Source: Klebsormidium nitens (Eukaryota > Streptophyta > Klebsormidiophyceae > Klebsormidiales > Klebsormidiaceae). Taken from it: 64,000 bases of DNA. Positions 62,101 through 64,000 of this stretch are shown here, piece after piece. Both the position numbers and the translations under genes were made by a program. The stretch is taken from contig DF237136.1 in NCBI GenBank assembly GCA_000708835.1, forward strand, positions 41,967 through 105,966, read 5' to 3'. A model generated the notes under the pieces. It had not been told where the DNA came from and did not search any database. It was given only the letters and a program-made list of their open reading frames with translations. Numbering within the stretch: the first letter of the stretch is position 1; every line of letters begins with the position of its first letter.

Positions 62101-64000
62101 TGCCGCATAGCCTGCACCCGCGCACGGCCGACAGTGAGAAGCATGGCAGGCAAAGTGCCGCAACAGTAGTGACGGCCTGGCGACGAGACAGGCACGGCCC
62201 TGCCAGCTTTCAGGAGGTGTCCAGCAGAGTTCGAATTCGACTTCAAGCGCGGCGCTTTCTCAAAAGAGCCGATTCAAACGAGCAGAGCACCAAAAAACCC
62301 AACGCCGTGCTTCCTCGAAACACTGGAGCGTCATCCGACTCGTTTGGCCCGGACCTTGAGGAGCGCGGGGTCGATGTCCGCCTGCGGCTGCGGCCCGTCC
62401 AGGAAGATGAAGTCCCACACCGCGTCCGTCATCTGGTCCGCGCGCACTGCGCCCTTGCCCCGCCCGTAGATATCACCGTCCTGGACAGACCGCCAACGCT
62501 TGAGGACGAGGCAGGCTTCCAGACAGCGGACATTAAAACCTGACGTTCGCTCCGGCTGGTCTACAAAAGCAAGCCGCTTCTTCTACATTACGAAGCCGCA
62601 TCCAAATCCTCCCTTGGCAGCTTGCAACGAGTACAGGCAGTCGTATCCCCGGACAAAATTATGTCCAGTCCAGCAAGAGAGTGCAAGAACGCCAAGTGTG
62701 CGCATGACTGTCGCCGCACCGGCCAGGCTGGGGGCGCGTACCTGCAGGAAGTGTGCTACGGTGTAGTAGGCCATGTAGATGGTGGAGTCGGAGAGCGACT
62801 CAATGAGGTACTCGGGGTCCCATGGCAGGCGGCTGCCCAGCCCGAAGGAGCGCGAGCACGCCCACTGGTTCAGCCAGCTCAGCGTGTGCTCGAACGAGTG
62901 GCGCGCCTCGTCGCTGAACAGATTCATGCGCGCCAGGCACCGCTCCACGCGCGCCCGCCACTCAGGCTCGCCGTACGTCAGGTACCTGCACCGAAAGCAG
63001 ACCGAGCGCATTCTTCTTGAGGACTTCTTGAGGACGAATGAACATCACAGGGGATCCCCTGCGAGAAATACTGGTCCCCAGGAGATTCAAAGTACTAAGC
63101 TTGATAGTGGGGGTCTGCACTTTCGTGATCGAAGTAAGTTTTTGATTTCAAGTGCACGCTCGCTCTGGCGTTTCCAGGAACGAAGGCCGCCTGCAATACC
63201 TACTTGCAGCCTGTCATCTTGCTGACACCACACTCCCGCAACACGTGCCACAGAGTAGCCAACGATTCAGTCCTGAGTTGGGAAGCTAAGAAAATCGACA
63301 CGAGAGGACGGCGATAACCAATGCACGAAAGATAGGAGCTTAAGGAAAGTTCCGCGGGTCTGCCGTTTGCGCGTGCCTCACCACTGGTCGGTGAGCGCGA
63401 CAACGCACTCGTCCCCGGACCGCGAGACGACCTTCTTCTCGGGCTCGCTGTACAGGATGGCCCGCCCCGTCTCCACCAGCTCCTTCCGGATCAGCGGCTT
63501 CGCGTCCTGCACGCGCGCGCCGGCGTGCGGGCCCACCAGCAGCGTGCCCTCCGTGAAACCCTGGCCACCGCGAGATGGACAGAGGCATCAGGCATGGTTC
63601 GAGCATGAACCCTGTCGTTGATCCATTGTGGACTAGCATTTGTATACGACTTGATAATCGGAACACCTGAATTTTGTAAACGCCCTCTCTCAAAGAGCTG
63701 GCTGTACACAAACAACGAGAGAAAGTGAACGACACAACCCGGGGCTAGCCCTCTTTCTCCACGCATGAGCACATCAAGAATGGTTCCGTGGCAGGTCGCG
63801 GTGGCCTCCCTGGCTGGGCCTGACCTTGAGGTAGGTGAGCCGCTTGGCCTCGGCGAGCTTGTCCTTGTCGTTCTGGGACTGGATCTTGAGCTGCTTGCAC
63901 ACGGCCTCGGCGGACTTGTCGCCGAACTCGGGGATGTTGATGATGGGCACCACCTCAAACGGCAGCACCCACTCGTCGCGCACGCCGTACTTCTCACGCA
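59169..64000 (-). CDS. LARS1: Cytosolic leucyl-tRNA synthetase, C-terminal ~674 residues
   Basis: The 5' part lies beyond the right edge of the window. Exons inside: 63825-64000 (partial), 63382-63560, 62742-62985, 62355-62480, 61995-62111, 61609-61711, 61280-61391, 60777-61059, 60201-60476, 59685-59939 and 59169-59321, with phases closing. The enzyme charges tRNA-Leu. The window starts inside the CP1 editing domain ([19 protein letters not shown], then [11 protein letters not shown]) and continues through [20 protein letters not shown], the catalytic-core block [20 protein letters not shown], the KMSKSTGNF signature loop, [15 protein letters not shown], the anticodon-binding helices ([21 protein letters not shown]) and the C-terminal extension typical of eukaryotic and archaeal forms. 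The last exon follows a GGCTGCAG acceptor ([12 protein letters not shown]) and ends near PGSPAAIF, as in plant LeuRS. The order editing-before-KMSKS and the extension mark it as cytosolic rather than organellar. Confidence 0.95.

Overview
The window is nuclear DNA of a green-lineage eukaryote, most likely a unicellular green alga. Genes are split into 5-17 short, GC-rich exons by introns of about 60-900 bp. Nearly all introns are GT-AG with a strong GTGAG donor and CTGCAG-type acceptor. Several proteins are of plant type: an NPSN-class Qb-SNARE, an MTPC4-like metal transporter, a calcineurin B-like (CBL) calcium sensor and a CBL-interacting protein kinase (CIPK). A SPATA17-like IQ protein points to a lineage that makes, or once made, cilia. 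Exon coordinates were read by eye from splice sites, reading phase and family similarity. Phases close for every gene except one place in the SPATA17-like gene.

Layout, left to right. 1-4170: one weak two-exon candidate (52-867, -), a 274-bp MITE (2565-2838) and otherwise nothing coding. 4171-6802 (+): SPATA17-like IQ protein. 8484-12723 (-): SLC19/reduced-folate-carrier-family transporter; one intron holds a 0.6-kb repeat element and another is GC-AG. 13074-13192 (+): a 5S rRNA gene with an upstream TATA box. 14142-19009 (-): MTPC4/SLC30A9-type cation transporter with a long N-terminal exon. 20053-23945 (+): type 1 methionine aminopeptidase. 25076-27329 (-): DCN1-like neddylation factor. 29144-36227 (+): M1/PepN-type aminopeptidase. 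37444-39947 (-): PPPDE/DeSI-type deubiquitinase-like protease. 40975-43600 (+): CBL. 44916-49032 (-): CIPK. 50567-53438 (+): conserved green-lineage protein of unknown function, with a second copy of the 0.6-kb element in an intron. 54715-57339 (-): NPSN SNARE. 59169-64000 (-): cytosolic leucyl-tRNA synthetase, whose N-terminal part lies beyond the right edge.

Functional links. CBL and CIPK bind each other in plants, and here they are immediate tail-to-tail neighbours, with stop codons 1.3 kb apart; this is the most striking feature of the gene order. Several other genes act in protein synthesis and turnover (MetAP1, M1 aminopeptidase, LeuRS, DCN1, DeSI), but nothing shows that they form a regulated unit. 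Transposon-like structure is the second theme: one TA-flanked MITE, two diverged copies of a 0.6-kb intronic element, an 806-bp element with 51-bp inverted repeats and telomere-like motifs, and a 466-bp inverted-repeat unit. I found no CRISPR array, tRNA or prokaryotic feature.
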